Notes under the pieces: generated by a model | The model's database searches: none | Told to the model about the DNA's origin: nothing | The model's input: the letters and a program-made list of their open reading frames with translations, nothing else | Position numbers and translations under genes: made by a program | Shown: in pieces, positions 1-9,509 of the stretch | Layout of the letters: every line of letters begins with the position of its first letter | Position numbering within the stretch: the first letter of the stretch is position 1 | Source: Boseongicola sp. H5 | GTDB lineage: Bacteria > Pseudomonadota > Alphaproteobacteria > Rhodobacterales > Rhodobacteraceae | Direction: 5' to 3' | DNA length: 64,000 bases | Assembly (NCBI GenBank): GCA_020622165.1 | Contig: JACNMN010000006.1 | Location: forward strand, 62,001 to 126,000

Positions 1-1341
1 ATCTTCGATCTGGGAGTGCCGATACTGGGGATCTGCTATGGCCAGCAGGTCATGATGCAGATGCTGGGCGGCAAGGTCGAGCGGGGCCATGGCACCGCCG
101 AATTCGGCCGCGCCTATGTCACACCCGCAGCGGACCGGATCGACCTTCTGAACGGCTGGTTCCTAGATGCGCGCGAACAGGTCTGGATGAGCCATGGCGA
201 CCATGTTTCGGCCATTGCGCCGGGCTTTGAGGTCTACGGCACATCGCCCAACGCCCCCTTTGCGATCACCGCCGATCTGGAGCGCAACTTCTATGCGGTG
301 CAGTTTCACCCCGAGGTGCATCACACCCCCAACGGCCGGACGCTGTACGAGAATTTCGTGCGCCTTGCGGGGTTTTCCGGCGACTGGACCATGGGCGCCT
401 ATCGCGAAGAGGCGATTCGCAAGATCCGCGATCAGGTCGGCGACAAGAAGGTCATCTGCGCCCTGTCGGGCGGGGTCGATTCGTCCGTCGCCGCGGTGCT
501 GATCCACGAGGCCATCGGCGCGCAGCTGACCTGCGTCTTCGTCGATCACGGGCTTTTGCGGCAGAACGAGGCGACCGAGGTCGTGACGATGTTCCGCGAC
601 CATTACAATCTGCCCCTGATCCATGCCGATGAAAGCGAGCTGTTCCTGAGCCGGCTGGACGGCGTGAGCGACCCCGAGACAAAGCGCAAGATCATCGGCG
701 GGCTGTTCATCGACGTGTTCCAGAAATATGCCGACGGGATCGACGGCGCGGAATATCTGGCGCAGGGTACGCTTTACCCCGATGTGATCGAGTCCGTGTC
801 ATTCAGCGGCGGGCCGTCGGTCACCATCAAGTCGCATCACAATGTGGGCGGGCTGCCCGAGAAGATGGGCCTGAAACTGGTGGAACCGCTGCGCGAGCTG
901 TTCAAGGACGAGGTGCGCGCGCTTGGCCATGAATTGGGCCTGCCGGCCAGTTTCATCGGGCGCCACCCCTTTCCCGGCCCGGGCCTTGCGATCCGCTGCC
1001 CCGGAGAGATCACGCGGGAGAAGCTGGAGATCCTGCGCAAGGCCGATGCGGTCTATATCGACCAGATCCGCCGCCACGGGCTCTATGACGAGATCTGGCA
1101 GGCCTTCGTCGCGATCCTGCCGGTGCGGACCGTCGGCGTGATGGGCGACGGGCGGACCTACGATTATGCCTGTGCGCTGAGGGCGGTCACCTCGGTCGAC
1201 GGGATGACGGCGGATTACTATCCGTTCAGCCATGAATTCCTTGGCGAAACCGCCACGCGGATCATCAACGAGGTGCAGGGTATCAACCGGGTGACCTATG
1301 ACATCACGTCGAAGCCGCCCGGAACGATCGAGTGGGAATGA
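1..1341 (+). CDS. guaA: GMP synthase (glutamine-hydrolysing), 3' part
   Basis: Makes GMP from XMP, ATP and glutamine in purine synthesis. The gene is open at the left window edge in frame 1, so the N-terminus is missing. The class I amidotransferase nucleophile motif GICYGQQ starts near base 28 and the catalytic HPE is in QFHPEVHHT near 300-325. The ATP-pyrophosphatase P-loop SGGVDSS is at about 466-486, and the GMPS dimerisation domain continues to the usual C-terminal TIEWE. The sequence is intact from the edge to TGA. Only the first part of the amidotransferase domain is lost, so the call is certain. Confidence 0.97.
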   Translation: MFDLGVPILGICYGQQVMMQMLGGKVERGHGTAEFGRAYVTPAADRIDLLNGWFLDAREQVWMSHGDHVSAIAPGFEVYGTSPNAPFAITADLERNFYAVQFHPEVHHTPNGRTLYENFVRLAGFSGDWTMGAYREEAIRKIRDQVGDKKVICALSGGVDSSVAAVLIHEAIGAQLTCVFVDHGLLRQNEATEVVTMFRDHYNLPLIHADESELFLSRLDGVSDPETKRKIIGGLFIDVFQKYADGIDGAEYLAQGTLYPDVIESVSFSGGPSVTIKSHHNVGGLPEKMGLKLVEPLRELFKDEVRALGHELGLPASFIGRHPFPGPGLAIRCPGEITREKLEILRKADAVYIDQIRRHGLYDEIWQAFVAILPVRTVGVMGDGRTYDYACALRAVTSVDGMTADYYPFSHEFLGETATRIINEVQGINRVTYDITSKPPGTIEWE

Positions 1342-1665
1342 CCCCGCGATGCGGTCGCCGGACAGCGCGCTGACGCCCTTCGCCAGGGGATACTGAGGGA
1401 CGAGGTTGGGCAAAGGGCGTCGACACGTGACGCGGGCCGGAGCGTGCCCGCTTGAACAAGCCTGACGCGTAATTCGTTACCAAAAGGTTAACCCGACCCC
1501 ACCTTTCGGAAAAAACCGGTCCCGACCCGATCAGGACCCTGGGCGTTGCCCAATAATCCGACACGGAAAGACCCGACCGGACCGATCCTTGGCATTCCTG
1601 GCTTGGGCGCATGACGGCGGTCCGACCGGTCGCGGACCTTGGCCGCTTGGGCGGGACGCCACAAT
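1342..1665. other. 324-bp intergenic region, no gene seen
   Basis: Lies between the convergent ends of guaA and the bamB-like gene. Frames here are short and carry no recognisable motif. A CtrA-like near-match (TTAC-N7-TTAAC, 1477-1492) is present but imperfect. On the minus strand a short GGTC/GACC stem followed by six T (about 1511-1526) could weakly terminate the bamB-like transcript. I see no RNA gene. Confidence 0.5.
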
Positions 1666-3003
1666 TCAGCGATAGGCGTGCAGGCGTCCGTCCTGGCTGA
1701 CCACGTAGAGCACGCCACCGGCCACAACCGGGTTCGCCGCCGCCCCACCGCGGATCGGCAAGGTGGAGAGAAGCGCGCCGCTTTCGGGGGAGAACATGCG
1801 GATCACCCCGTCGCCCGACGCGACCACCAGCCGCCCGCCGGCAAGCACCGGGCCGAAATGAGTGAAGACGGCCTTGCGGCGCCGCTCCCGCTCGCGGACG
1901 TAAAGCGGCAGTTCGATGCCCCAGATACGTTCCCCGGTCGCGGCGTCGACGCGCACCAACTCGTTGCGGTCGGATACGAAGAAAATGCTGTCGCCTGCCG
2001 GAACCACGGGGGAATAGGCCCCATCCGTCGCGGTCCAGAGCCGTTCGCCCGATGCAGCCTCCAGCGCGACCACCCTGCCCGCCTGGTTTCCAGCGTAGAC
2101 CACGCCGCCCTGCACGACCGGATCGCCGGTGATGTCGTTGAGATCGTTATAGGCGACCCCGCGCCGGGACCCGGCGACGGTGGTGCCCCAGACCCGGACG
2201 CCCGACAGCCGGAGCGAGGCCACAAGCTCGCCCGAGCCGAACGGAAAGATCACCAGACGGTCGGTGATGGCCGGAGCCGCGCCGCCGGTCAGCACGGCGG
2301 CGGCCGGTGCTGCGGGCAATTGCCAGCGGATGCGCCCGTTCGACGTGTCGATCGCCCAGGCCTGGCTGTCGCGGCTGACGATATAGGCGGTGTTGTTCGC
2401 GATCGTGGGCGCAGTGATGCCCGCATCCAGACGCTGCCGCCAGCGAACCGCGCCGGTGGCCACATCGAGCGCCACCAGCTCGCCATATCCGGTTGTCGCG
2501 AAGAGCGTGGCGCCATCGACCGCCAGCGCCCCGCCCGAGATGCCGCCGCCCCGTTCGAAGCCCGGCGTCAGATCGACCGACCAGAGCGCCGCCCCGGAGG
2601 TGGAGGTCGCCTGTACCCCGGCCACGGCATCCATCGTGAAGATCCGCCCGTCGGCCACCACCGGATCGGCGGTGATGCGGGTCCGGCGGCTGTTGCCGTT
2701 GCCGATGCCCGTGGCCCAAAGCTCCGCCGGGGCGGCGGCCAGGGTCACATGGGGCGGCAGGTTGCGGATATTCGCGGCGCGTTGCGGCCAGTCGGCATTG
2801 GTCGTGTCGGGCAGAAGGGAGATCGCGCGCGGCCCTTCGACCGCGATCTCCGCCGCCGGCACGGTGCCGTCTTCGCCCGGCAGCGTATCGGCCAGCGGCA
2901 CGCGGGTGCCGAACCGCTCCCCCTCCAAGATGACCTCCCGGTCGCAGCCTGCAAGGGCCAGCACGAAGCCGAGCCCCAGAAATCCGATGCGGAACATGCT
3001 CAT
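1666..3003 (-). CDS. bamB: BamB-like PQQ-repeat outer-membrane assembly lipoprotein
   Basis: About 445 residues. The chosen start (ATG at 3003) gives MSMFRIGFLG, a hydrophobic stretch and a lipobox ending LAGC, so it is a predicted lipoprotein. An upstream in-frame extension would run into the preceding gene. The rest is a run of PQQ/beta-propeller blades with repeated GxVYAG/ALDxxTGxxxW patterns (for example ALDVATGAVRW, ALEAASGERLW, RVDAATGERIW). In the BAM complex BamB scaffolds BamA during beta-barrel insertion. It follows a YfgM-like TPR gene by 37 bp, the usual yfgM-bamB order. A generic PQQ-repeat lipoprotein is the alternative. Confidence 0.87.
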   Translation of the reverse strand: MSMFRIGFLGLGFVLALAGCDREVILEGERFGTRVPLADTLPGEDGTVPAAEIAVEGPRAISLLPDTTNADWPQRAANIRNLPPHVTLAAAPAELWATGIGNGNSRRTRITADPVVADGRIFTMDAVAGVQATSTSGAALWSVDLTPGFERGGGISGGALAVDGATLFATTGYGELVALDVATGAVRWRQRLDAGITAPTIANNTAYIVSRDSQAWAIDTSNGRIRWQLPAAPAAAVLTGGAAPAITDRLVIFPFGSGELVASLRLSGVRVWGTTVAGSRRGVAYNDLNDITGDPVVQGGVVYAGNQAGRVVALEAASGERLWTATDGAYSPVVPAGDSIFFVSDRNELVRVDAATGERIWGIELPLYVRERERRRKAVFTHFGPVLAGGRLVVASGDGVIRMFSPESGALLSTLPIRGGAAANPVVAGGVLYVVSQDGRLHAYR

Positions 3004-3040
3004 ATCTGCCTCTGCCCTTCCTGCCCGTGCCCAATGCCGC

Positions 3041-3835
3041 TCATTCGCTTGCGGGTATCCCCGCCGTGCCGTCGGCATCGGTCTGTTCTTCGGGCGGGTC
3101 TGTCCTCTCTTCCGTTGCCGGAGTGTCTTCGGGGGCCGCGTCCGCCCCCTCCGTCACGCTGTCTTCGGCCGTCGCGGCGGGTGCCTCGGCGGCGTCGGTC
3201 AGCGTGGCCCTCGCTTCCAGCGCTACAATCAACTGCATCGTGCGTTGTTGCAAGCCCGGCGTGGTCTGCGGCTCGGACTGAAGCTGCCGCAAAATCTGCA
3301 ATCCGGCCTCGAAATCGCCCTCGCCGAGACGGATATAGGCCTGCTGCTCCATGGCGAGCGCCCGGTAGGGCGCGCCGGGCTGCGCCAGACGATCCATGGT
3401 CGCCATCGCCTCGCCCGGCTCGGCAGGGGCGAGCATCTGCGCCTTGAGAAGGGCCAGATCGCTGTAGCGGCGCGGCAGATCGGGGTTGCCGGCCAGCGCG
3501 CGGAGCCGGGCAGCGGCGGCCCCGCCTTCGGCCTCTTCCCCGGCCTGCAGAAGGGCCAGAATGATCTCGGCCTCGGGCGTTTCGGCGGGCACAGCGGCAA
3601 GGGCGGCCATCCGCGCATCGGCATCGTTGTTGTCGAGCGCCTGCAGCAGCGCATCTCCGAAGGCCTGCGCCTGAGTGTTGGCCTGCGCGCGGCGGTATTC
3701 GTTCCAGGCCGCGCCGCCCACCAGCACCAGCACGGCAAGTGCGGCGGCCCAGCCCCACCGTCGAAGCAGGGCGAAGAGACGGTCCCGCCGTACTTCTTCG
3801 CTTACCTCATTGATGAAACTGTCGGAATTGGCCAT
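3041..3835 (-). CDS. YfgM-like membrane-anchored TPR protein
   Basis: 264 residues starting MANSDSFINEV at ATG 3835; a longer frame upstream lacks support. The N-terminus is cytoplasmic and basic (EEVRRDRLFALLRR), followed by one transmembrane segment (WGWAAALAVLVLVGG) and a periplasmic TPR_21-type region of short helical repeats. The C-terminus is an acidic, Ala/Glu/Thr-rich tail of about 60 residues. Proteins of this type pair with BamB and the Sec translocon as periplasmic chaperone adaptors. Its place directly upstream of the bamB-like gene supports that role. Confidence 0.82.
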   Translation of the reverse strand: MANSDSFINEVSEEVRRDRLFALLRRWGWAAALAVLVLVGGAAWNEYRRAQANTQAQAFGDALLQALDNNDADARMAALAAVPAETPEAEIILALLQAGEEAEGGAAAARLRALAGNPDLPRRYSDLALLKAQMLAPAEPGEAMATMDRLAQPGAPYRALAMEQQAYIRLGEGDFEAGLQILRQLQSEPQTTPGLQQRTMQLIVALEARATLTDAAEAPAATAEDSVTEGADAAPEDTPATEERTDPPEEQTDADGTAGIPASE

Positions 3836-3999
3836 GACGCGTACCCCGTTTCTTGCCCTGATGCGGCGAAGTTTCTTACCCGCCGTCCTCTTAGCGCGAA
3901 GCACCGGGAAATGCCAAGGCCGGAGATCACCCGCGGGGATGCCCGCCGCCGCCGACATGCCCCGAAATGCATCAATGTCAGCAGGATGGCCGCATATTT

Positions 4000-4017
4000 C
4001 TGAACTAATCGGTTCAG
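4000..4017. promoter_or_regulatory. Palindromic operator 1 of the RND efflux promoter
   Basis: Perfect inverted repeat CTGAAC-N6-GTTCAG. A second perfect copy with a different spacer lies at 4047-4064, 47 bp away centre to centre. Together they bracket the predicted RND promoter. The form suits a TetR-type repressor, but no TetR gene is in this window. Confidence 0.7.
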
Positions 4018-4019
4018 TC

Positions 4020-4048
4020 TTGCGCGCTGCGCCGCAAAATACTAATCT
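4020..4048 (+). promoter_or_regulatory. Predicted sigma70-type promoter of the RND operon
   Basis: TTGCGC (4020-4025) and TAATCT (4043-4048) are separated by 17 bp. The -10 element overlaps the first bases of operator 2 and the -35 element abuts operator 1. Bound repressor would therefore cover the promoter. Inferred by eye only. Confidence 0.5.
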
Positions 4049-4064
4049 GAACGAAGCGGTTCAG
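4047..4064. promoter_or_regulatory. Palindromic operator 2 of the RND efflux promoter
   Basis: Second perfect CTGAAC-N6-GTTCAG palindrome, spacer GAAGCG. It overlaps the predicted -10 element and lies about 64 bp upstream of the adaptor gene start. Confidence 0.7.
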
Positions 4065-4127
4065 CGTATGTCCTGAAACGTACCGCAAATGATTGTGCCC
4101 GACGGCAGCGGGCGAGTGAGGCTATTG

Positions 4128-5387
4128 ATGCGAATTTTTCCGATTGTGACCGCCATTGTTGTGTTTGCGGTGCTCTATCTGGTGATCCTGGAGCGGGATC
4201 GGCTGATCGGATTTGCCGGCGGCTTCACCGCCGATGACGGCGCCACCGCCGAGATACAGGAAGTCGCCGAGACCGACACCCCGCCCGAGCAGGCGCTGAC
4301 AGCCGATGGCATGCATGTGGTTCATGTGGTTGCCCGGCGGAGCGAGGCGACGATGGCGGAAAACGCCGTCTTGCTGCGTGGTCGGACCGAGGCGCTGCGG
4401 CAGGTCAACGTGCAGTCGGAAACCTCCGGCCTGATCATCTCGCCGCCGATCCGGGCGGGCGCCTTCGTGGAAGAGGGCCAGTTGCTTTGCGAGATCGATC
4501 GCGGCACGCGCGGTGCGGCGCTGGAGGAAGCCGAAGCGCGGCTGGCGGAGGCCCGGTCCCGCCTGCCGGAGGCGCGGGCGCGAGTGGCGGAGGCGCGCGC
4601 GGGCCTGACCGCGGCCGAGATCGACGACAACGCGGCTTCGCGGCTGAGCGAAAGCGGCTTCGGCTCCGAAACGCGGGCGGCCAGCACCGCCGCGGCCCGA
4701 TCCGCGGCCGAGGCCGCCATCCAGTCGGCGGAAGCCGGGGTCGAGACGGCACTGAGCGGCATCCGCTCTGCCGAGGCCGGGGTCGAGCGGGCCCGGCAGG
4801 AAATCACCCGTCTGGAAATCCGCGCGCCGTTCGAGGGGCTGCTGGAAAGCGACACCGCCGAGCTCGGCTCCCTGATGCAGCCGGGCACCTTGTGCGCCAC
4901 GGTGATCCAGCTCGATCCGATCAAGCTTGTCGGGTTCGTCCCCGAGGCGCAGGTCAACCGGGTTGCTGTCGGGGCGGCGGCGGGCGCGCGTCTGGCCACC
5001 GGCGAGGAGGTTCAGGGCGAGGTCATCTTCCTGTCCCGCTCCGCCGATCCGCAGACCCGCACCTTCCGGGTCGAAATCGAGGTGGCGAATGCCGATCTGG
5101 CCATTCGCGACGGGCAGACCGCGGATATCATGATTTCGACCGCTGGACTGCCTGCGCATCTGTTGCCCACATCTTCGCTGACGCTGAACGACGCGGGCAC
5201 GCTCGGGGTGCGGATCGTGACCGAGGAGAACCGCGCCCAGTTCGTGCCGGTGACCATGTTGCGCGATACCGCGCGCGGCGTGCTGCTGACCGGACTGCCC
5301 GATCAGGCGACGGTGATCACCGTGGGCCAGGAATTCGTCACCGACGGGGTGCCCGTCGACGTGACCTATGAGGAGCTGACCCAATGA
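4128..5387 (+). CDS. RND efflux periplasmic adaptor (membrane fusion protein)
   Basis: About 419 residues from ATG 4128 (MRIFPIVTAIV), preceded by GAGTGAGG; an in-frame ATG at 4089 would add 13 residues but has no clear RBS. Order: N-terminal transmembrane anchor, lipoyl/barrel-sandwich half (VNVQSETSGLI), an Ala/Glu/Arg-rich alpha-hairpin coiled coil (about residues 110-220), the second lipoyl half (RAPFEGLLES), then the beta-barrel and membrane-proximal domains. It bridges the inner-membrane RND pump and an outer-membrane channel. No TolC-type gene is nearby. It overlaps the next gene by 4 bp (ATGA), so the two are co-translated. Confidence 0.92.
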   Translation: MRIFPIVTAIVVFAVLYLVILERDRLIGFAGGFTADDGATAEIQEVAETDTPPEQALTADGMHVVHVVARRSEATMAENAVLLRGRTEALRQVNVQSETSGLIISPPIRAGAFVEEGQLLCEIDRGTRGAALEEAEARLAEARSRLPEARARVAEARAGLTAAEIDDNAASRLSESGFGSETRAASTAAARSAAEAAIQSAEAGVETALSGIRSAEAGVERARQEITRLEIRAPFEGLLESDTAELGSLMQPGTLCATVIQLDPIKLVGFVPEAQVNRVAVGAAAGARLATGEEVQGEVIFLSRSADPQTRTFRVEIEVANADLAIRDGQTADIMISTAGLPAHLLPTSSLTLNDAGTLGVRIVTEENRAQFVPVTMLRDTARGVLLTGLPDQATVITVGQEFVTDGVPVDVTYEELTQ

Positions 5388-8300
5388 CAGGTCTTGTCGA
5401 CTGGGCCGCATCCCGCGCCCGGATGGTGATCGCCTTCGTGATCCTGTCGCTGACCGTCGGCACGGCGGCCTATGTGGGTCTGCCGAAGGAGGGTGAGCCG
5501 GATATCGATATCCCGGGGCTGTTCATCTCGGTGCCCTTCCCCGGCATCTCGGCGGAAGACAGCGAACGGCTGCTGATCCGCCCCATGGAGGCGGAGTTTC
5601 AGGATCTTGACGGGCTTGTCTCGATCAATTCCACCGCCGCCGAGGGCTTTGCCGGGATCTTTCTCGAATTCGAGTTCGGCTGGGACAAATCCGCCAGCAT
5701 CGCCGATGTCCGCGACGCGATGAATGCCGCCGAGGCGGATTTTCCGGCCGGCGCCGAAAGCTTCCAGATCGCCGAGATCAACTTCTCGGAATTCCCGATC
5801 ATCATCGTTGCGCTGTCGGGCGATGCCCCGGAACGCACGCTGTTGCGGCTTGCCAACGAGATGCAGGACCGGCTGGAGGCGCTGTCGCCCATTCTGGAGG
5901 CGGGGCTGGCGGGCGACCGGGCCGAGATGCTGGAAGTGGTGATCGACCCGCTTGCGCTGGAGGCCTATAACGTCACCGCCCGGGAACTGATCGACGCGGT
6001 GGTGAACAACAACCAGCTGATCGCGGCCGGCGAGGTGGAGACCGAAAGCGGCGCCATCTCGGTCAAGATCCCGTCCAGCTTCGACAGTGCCGAGGATGTC
6101 TACAACCTTGCCATTTCGGTCAATGGCGACCGGGTCGTCACTCTGGGCGATCTCGCCGAAATCCGTCTGACCTTCGAGGACCGTACCGGCACCGCGCGGT
6201 TCAACGGCGAAAACACCGTGGCGCTGCAAGTCGTCAAACGGCAGGGTTTCAACGTGATCGACACCGCGGAACTGGTCCGCGCCGAGGTCGATGCCGTGCG
6301 CGCCTCCTGGCCCATCGAGTTGCAGGACTCGGTGCGGGTGGACACCACGCTTGACCAGTCGGTCACGGTGGACGGCATGGTGCGGCAGCTTGAAGGCTCG
6401 GTTCTGACAGCCATCGCGCTGGTGATGATCGTGGTTCTGGCGGCCCTCGGAACGCGCTCGGCGCTGCTGGTGGGCTTTGCGATCCCGACCTCGTTTTTGC
6501 TCTGCTTCATCCTGCTTGGCGTCATGGGCATCTCGATCTCGAACATCGTGATGTTCGGGCTGATCCTTGCGGTGGGGATGCTGGTGGATGGGGCGATTGT
6601 GGTGGTGGAGTATGCCGACAAGCGCCTGCAGGCCGGGGCAAGGCCCATGCAGGCCTATACGGATGCGGCCAAGCGCATGTTCTGGCCCGTGGTCTCCTCC
6701 ACCGCGACGACGCTTTGCGCGTTTCTGCCCATGCTGTTCTGGCCCGGCGTGCCCGGCGAGTTCATGGGCATGCTGCCGGTCACGCTGATCTTCGTCCTGT
6801 CCGCCTCGTTGATCGTGGCCCTGATCTACCTGCCCGTTCTGGGTGGGGTTGCGGCCCGGTTCACGCGGATCACCGAACAGGGCACCGAGATCGTCAGGGC
6901 GCTTGTGCCGGCCTACTGGATGCGCCTGATCCTGACGCTGGCCGCGGGCTATGCGATGTTCATGGCCGCGATGATCACGATCAATCCCGGCATCATCGGG
7001 ATCGCGTCGGGCTCGGTCTCCGCCTTTGTTGCCATGCTGCCGGGCGCGGCCCTGTTCATTCTCAGCTCCGCGCTGATGTCGGTTCTGCTGGGGTCGGTCC
7101 AGATCGCGCGCAAGCCCAAGCCCATTCAGGCCGGGTATCGCCGCACCTGGTTCGGTTCGTTCATTCACATGATCGTCGGAAACCCGGTCGCGCCGGTTGG
7201 TGTGCTCCTGCTCATCGCGCTGTTTGTCGGCGTGGTGTTCTACCAGTTCATAAACAACAACAACGGCGTCGAATTCTTCGTGGAGACGGAGCCCGAAAAC
7301 GCCGTGGTCTATGTGCGCGCGCGCGGCAACCTTTCCGTGCCCGAAATGGACGCGCTGGTCGCCCAGGTCGAGGAGGTGGTTCTGGCCACCGAAGGGGTGC
7401 GCGATGTGTTTGCCTTCGCCGGCGACGGCGGGCTGAACAACAACACCGGCGGCGCGGCGGCGCCCGAAGACACCATCGGACAGGTGCAGATGGATCTGGT
7501 CGCTTGGGAGGACCGCCCGACTGCGGTGGTCTGGCGCCCGGTGCTCTGGGGCCTGTTCTCCATGCCGGTCACGATCGTGGATCCGCAATGGGACGGCAAT
7601 GTCATCATCGACCGTCTGCAGACCGAACTGGACCGGATCCCGGGCATCGAGACCGAGATTTTCGAGCAGGCCCAGGGCCCCGCCGATGGCAAACCGGTCA
7701 ATCTGCAATTGTCGGGCGACAATTGGGAGGATCTTCAGGAGGCGACCCGGATCGCGCGAGAGCATTTCGAGAGCATGCCGGCCCTGACCCTTGTCGAAGA
7801 TACGCTGCCGCTGCCGGGCATCGACTGGCAGATCAATGTGGATGTGGAGGCCGCGGGCCGTTTCGGGGCCGATGTGGCCACCGTGGGCGCGATGGTGCAG
7901 CTTGTCACGCGCGGCATCCTGCTCGATACGATGCGGGTGCCGTCCTCGGACGAGGAGATCGATATCCGCGTGCGCTTCCCCGACGAGGCGCGGGTGCTGT
8001 CCACCCTCGATACGCTCAGGGTGCGCACCGCCGACGGGCTGGTGCCGCTGTCGAACTTCGTGACCTACGAGCCGACGCCGCAACTGGCGGTGATCGACCG
8101 GGTCGATCAGTCCCGCGTCTTCAACGTCAGGGCCGATGTGGAGGCGGATCTGCTGCGCGTCGATACCGATGAGGGCGAGACGCTTGGCATCGTCGAGCAA
8201 CTGCCCGAAGGCGCCGCGCCCGAAATGCGCGGCCCAGACGGCACCGGATATGTCATCTTCCACATGACCGACGGGGTCGAGCCCGCAACGCTGATCGACG

Positions 8301-9259
8301 GGGTCGAAGGCGGCGATCTGACCCTGGTTGCCGTGAACGCGAACGAGCGGATCGCCCGGATCACCGAATGGATCGAGGCCGAGGACCCCTTCCCCAGTTC
8401 CGTCGGTTGGGAATGGGGCGGCGATCAGGAGGAGCAGGCCGAAAGCCAGGCGTTCCTTGGCCAGGCGTTCCTTGGCGCGCTTGGATTGATGTTCATCATC
8501 CTGCTGGCGCAGTTCAACTCCGTCTACAACGCGGTTCTGGTGCTGCTGGCGGTGGTTCTGTCCACCACGGGCGTGCTGATCGGGATGCTGGTGATGGATC
8601 AGACCTTCTCCATCATCATGACGGGGACGGGGATCGTGGCGCTGGCCGGGATCGTGGTGAACAACAATATCGTACTGATCGACACCTATCAGGAATACAG
8701 CCGTTACATGCCGCGGCTGGAGGCGATCACCCGCACGGCGGAGGCGCGCATCCGCCCCGTTCTGCTGACCACGATCACGACGATGGCGGGTCTCGCCCCG
8801 ATGATGTACGGCATCAGCCTCGATTTCGGCGGCGGCGGCTACACGGTGAACAGCCCGACCGCCCTGTGGTGGAAACAGCTTGCGACCGCGGTGGTCTTCG
8901 GGCTTGGCCTGGCCACGGTTCTGACACTGGTGATGACGCCGTCGCTTCTTGCGCTCCGGATCTGGGCCGGCACGATCCTGTCGTGGCTGGCCCGCGGGCT
9001 CGGCATGCTGGGTGCCGGCAGCATGAGCAGCCGGGCGCAAGACTGGGCTCTGGCGCGCGCGGCGCGGAACACCCGCAATCCGATCATCCTGTGGGAGCAG
9101 GACCTGCCCCCGCCCGCCCCGCTGTTCGACACCGAGGCGGTGGTGGTGCCCCCTGCCCCCGCAGAAAGCCCCCGGCCCGACGACACGGACCTGCCGGAGG
9201 TGGCGCAGGACGAGGACGATCAGGGCAAGCCGAGGCCGCCCCTGCGCGCGGCGGAATAA
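5384..9259 (+). CDS. RND efflux transporter permease (AcrB/CusA superfamily)
   Basis: 1291 residues, longer than the usual 1030-1060. It has the N-terminal RND transmembrane helix, porter domains (PFPGISAEDSERLLIRPME), and a proton-relay helix region (ILAVGMLVDGAIVVVEY) with the typical Asp pair. The C-terminal half mirrors this (GIVALAGIVVNNNIVLIDTY). Extra hydrophobic segments lie near residues 510-630 between the two halves, and a Pro/Glu/Asp-rich cytoplasmic tail of about 60 residues ends the protein. Substrate cannot be told from sequence; TetR-like operators upstream hint at drug or envelope-stress control. Confidence 0.93.
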   Translation: MTGLVDWAASRARMVIAFVILSLTVGTAAYVGLPKEGEPDIDIPGLFISVPFPGISAEDSERLLIRPMEAEFQDLDGLVSINSTAAEGFAGIFLEFEFGWDKSASIADVRDAMNAAEADFPAGAESFQIAEINFSEFPIIIVALSGDAPERTLLRLANEMQDRLEALSPILEAGLAGDRAEMLEVVIDPLALEAYNVTARELIDAVVNNNQLIAAGEVETESGAISVKIPSSFDSAEDVYNLAISVNGDRVVTLGDLAEIRLTFEDRTGTARFNGENTVALQVVKRQGFNVIDTAELVRAEVDAVRASWPIELQDSVRVDTTLDQSVTVDGMVRQLEGSVLTAIALVMIVVLAALGTRSALLVGFAIPTSFLLCFILLGVMGISISNIVMFGLILAVGMLVDGAIVVVEYADKRLQAGARPMQAYTDAAKRMFWPVVSSTATTLCAFLPMLFWPGVPGEFMGMLPVTLIFVLSASLIVALIYLPVLGGVAARFTRITEQGTEIVRALVPAYWMRLILTLAAGYAMFMAAMITINPGIIGIASGSVSAFVAMLPGAALFILSSALMSVLLGSVQIARKPKPIQAGYRRTWFGSFIHMIVGNPVAPVGVLLLIALFVGVVFYQFINNNNGVEFFVETEPENAVVYVRARGNLSVPEMDALVAQVEEVVLATEGVRDVFAFAGDGGLNNNTGGAAAPEDTIGQVQMDLVAWEDRPTAVVWRPVLWGLFSMPVTIVDPQWDGNVIIDRLQTELDRIPGIETEIFEQAQGPADGKPVNLQLSGDNWEDLQEATRIAREHFESMPALTLVEDTLPLPGIDWQINVDVEAAGRFGADVATVGAMVQLVTRGILLDTMRVPSSDEEIDIRVRFPDEARVLSTLDTLRVRTADGLVPLSNFVTYEPTPQLAVIDRVDQSRVFNVRADVEADLLRVDTDEGETLGIVEQLPEGAAPEMRGPDGTGYVIFHMTDGVEPATLIDGVEGGDLTLVAVNANERIARITEWIEAEDPFPSSVGWEWGGDQEEQAESQAFLGQAFLGALGLMFIILLAQFNSVYNAVLVLLAVVLSTTGVLIGMLVMDQTFSIIMTGTGIVALAGIVVNNNIVLIDTYQEYSRYMPRLEAITRTAEARIRPVLLTTITTMAGLAPMMYGISLDFGGGGYTVNSPTALWWKQLATAVVFGLGLATVLTLVMTPSLLALRIWAGTILSWLARGLGMLGAGSMSSRAQDWALARAARNTRNPIILWEQDLPPPAPLFDTEAVVVPPAPAESPRPDDTDLPEVAQDEDDQGKPRPPLRAAE

Positions 9260-9265
9260 GCATGG

Positions 9266-9283
9266 CTGCCCCCATCGGGGCAG
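9266..9283 (+). terminator. Hairpin after the RND permease gene
   Basis: CTGCCCC-CATC-GGGGCAG, a perfect 7-bp GC stem starting 7 bp after the stop codon. There is no U-tract, so it may be a 3'-end stabilising hairpin rather than a full intrinsic terminator. Confidence 0.4.
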
Positions 9284-9509
9284 TCGCGCGCGAGGGTATG
9301 GTGCAGGCCGGGAGGGCCGGTGTCGCCCCTTACGCAGAATGGCGCGGCCCGCAATCGGGGCGGCGCAATGGCCGAACACCCCTGTCCGGGGCATGGGTGC
9401 GCTGCGGGTCTCCACCGATCAATTGGCGCAAAGGCCGGCCGCATGAGGCCTCAGCGAGGGGCGGACAGCCCGCGCGGGCGGCTCAGAACGCCCCGCACCG
9501 CCGGCGCGG

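Noticed and set aside
1477-1492. CtrA-like site TTAC-N7-TTAAC
   Set aside because: One half site is imperfect and both flanking genes end here, so there is no promoter for it to control.
1639-3447. Long plus-strand frame opposite the bamB-like gene
   Set aside because: Composition is His/Arg/Gly-rich without motifs; the minus strand encodes a lipoprotein with PQQ repeats.
5366-9415. Very long open frame on the minus strand opposite the RND permease
   Set aside because: GC-rich antisense shadow: Arg/His/Gln-rich, no domain, and the plus-strand gene is clear.
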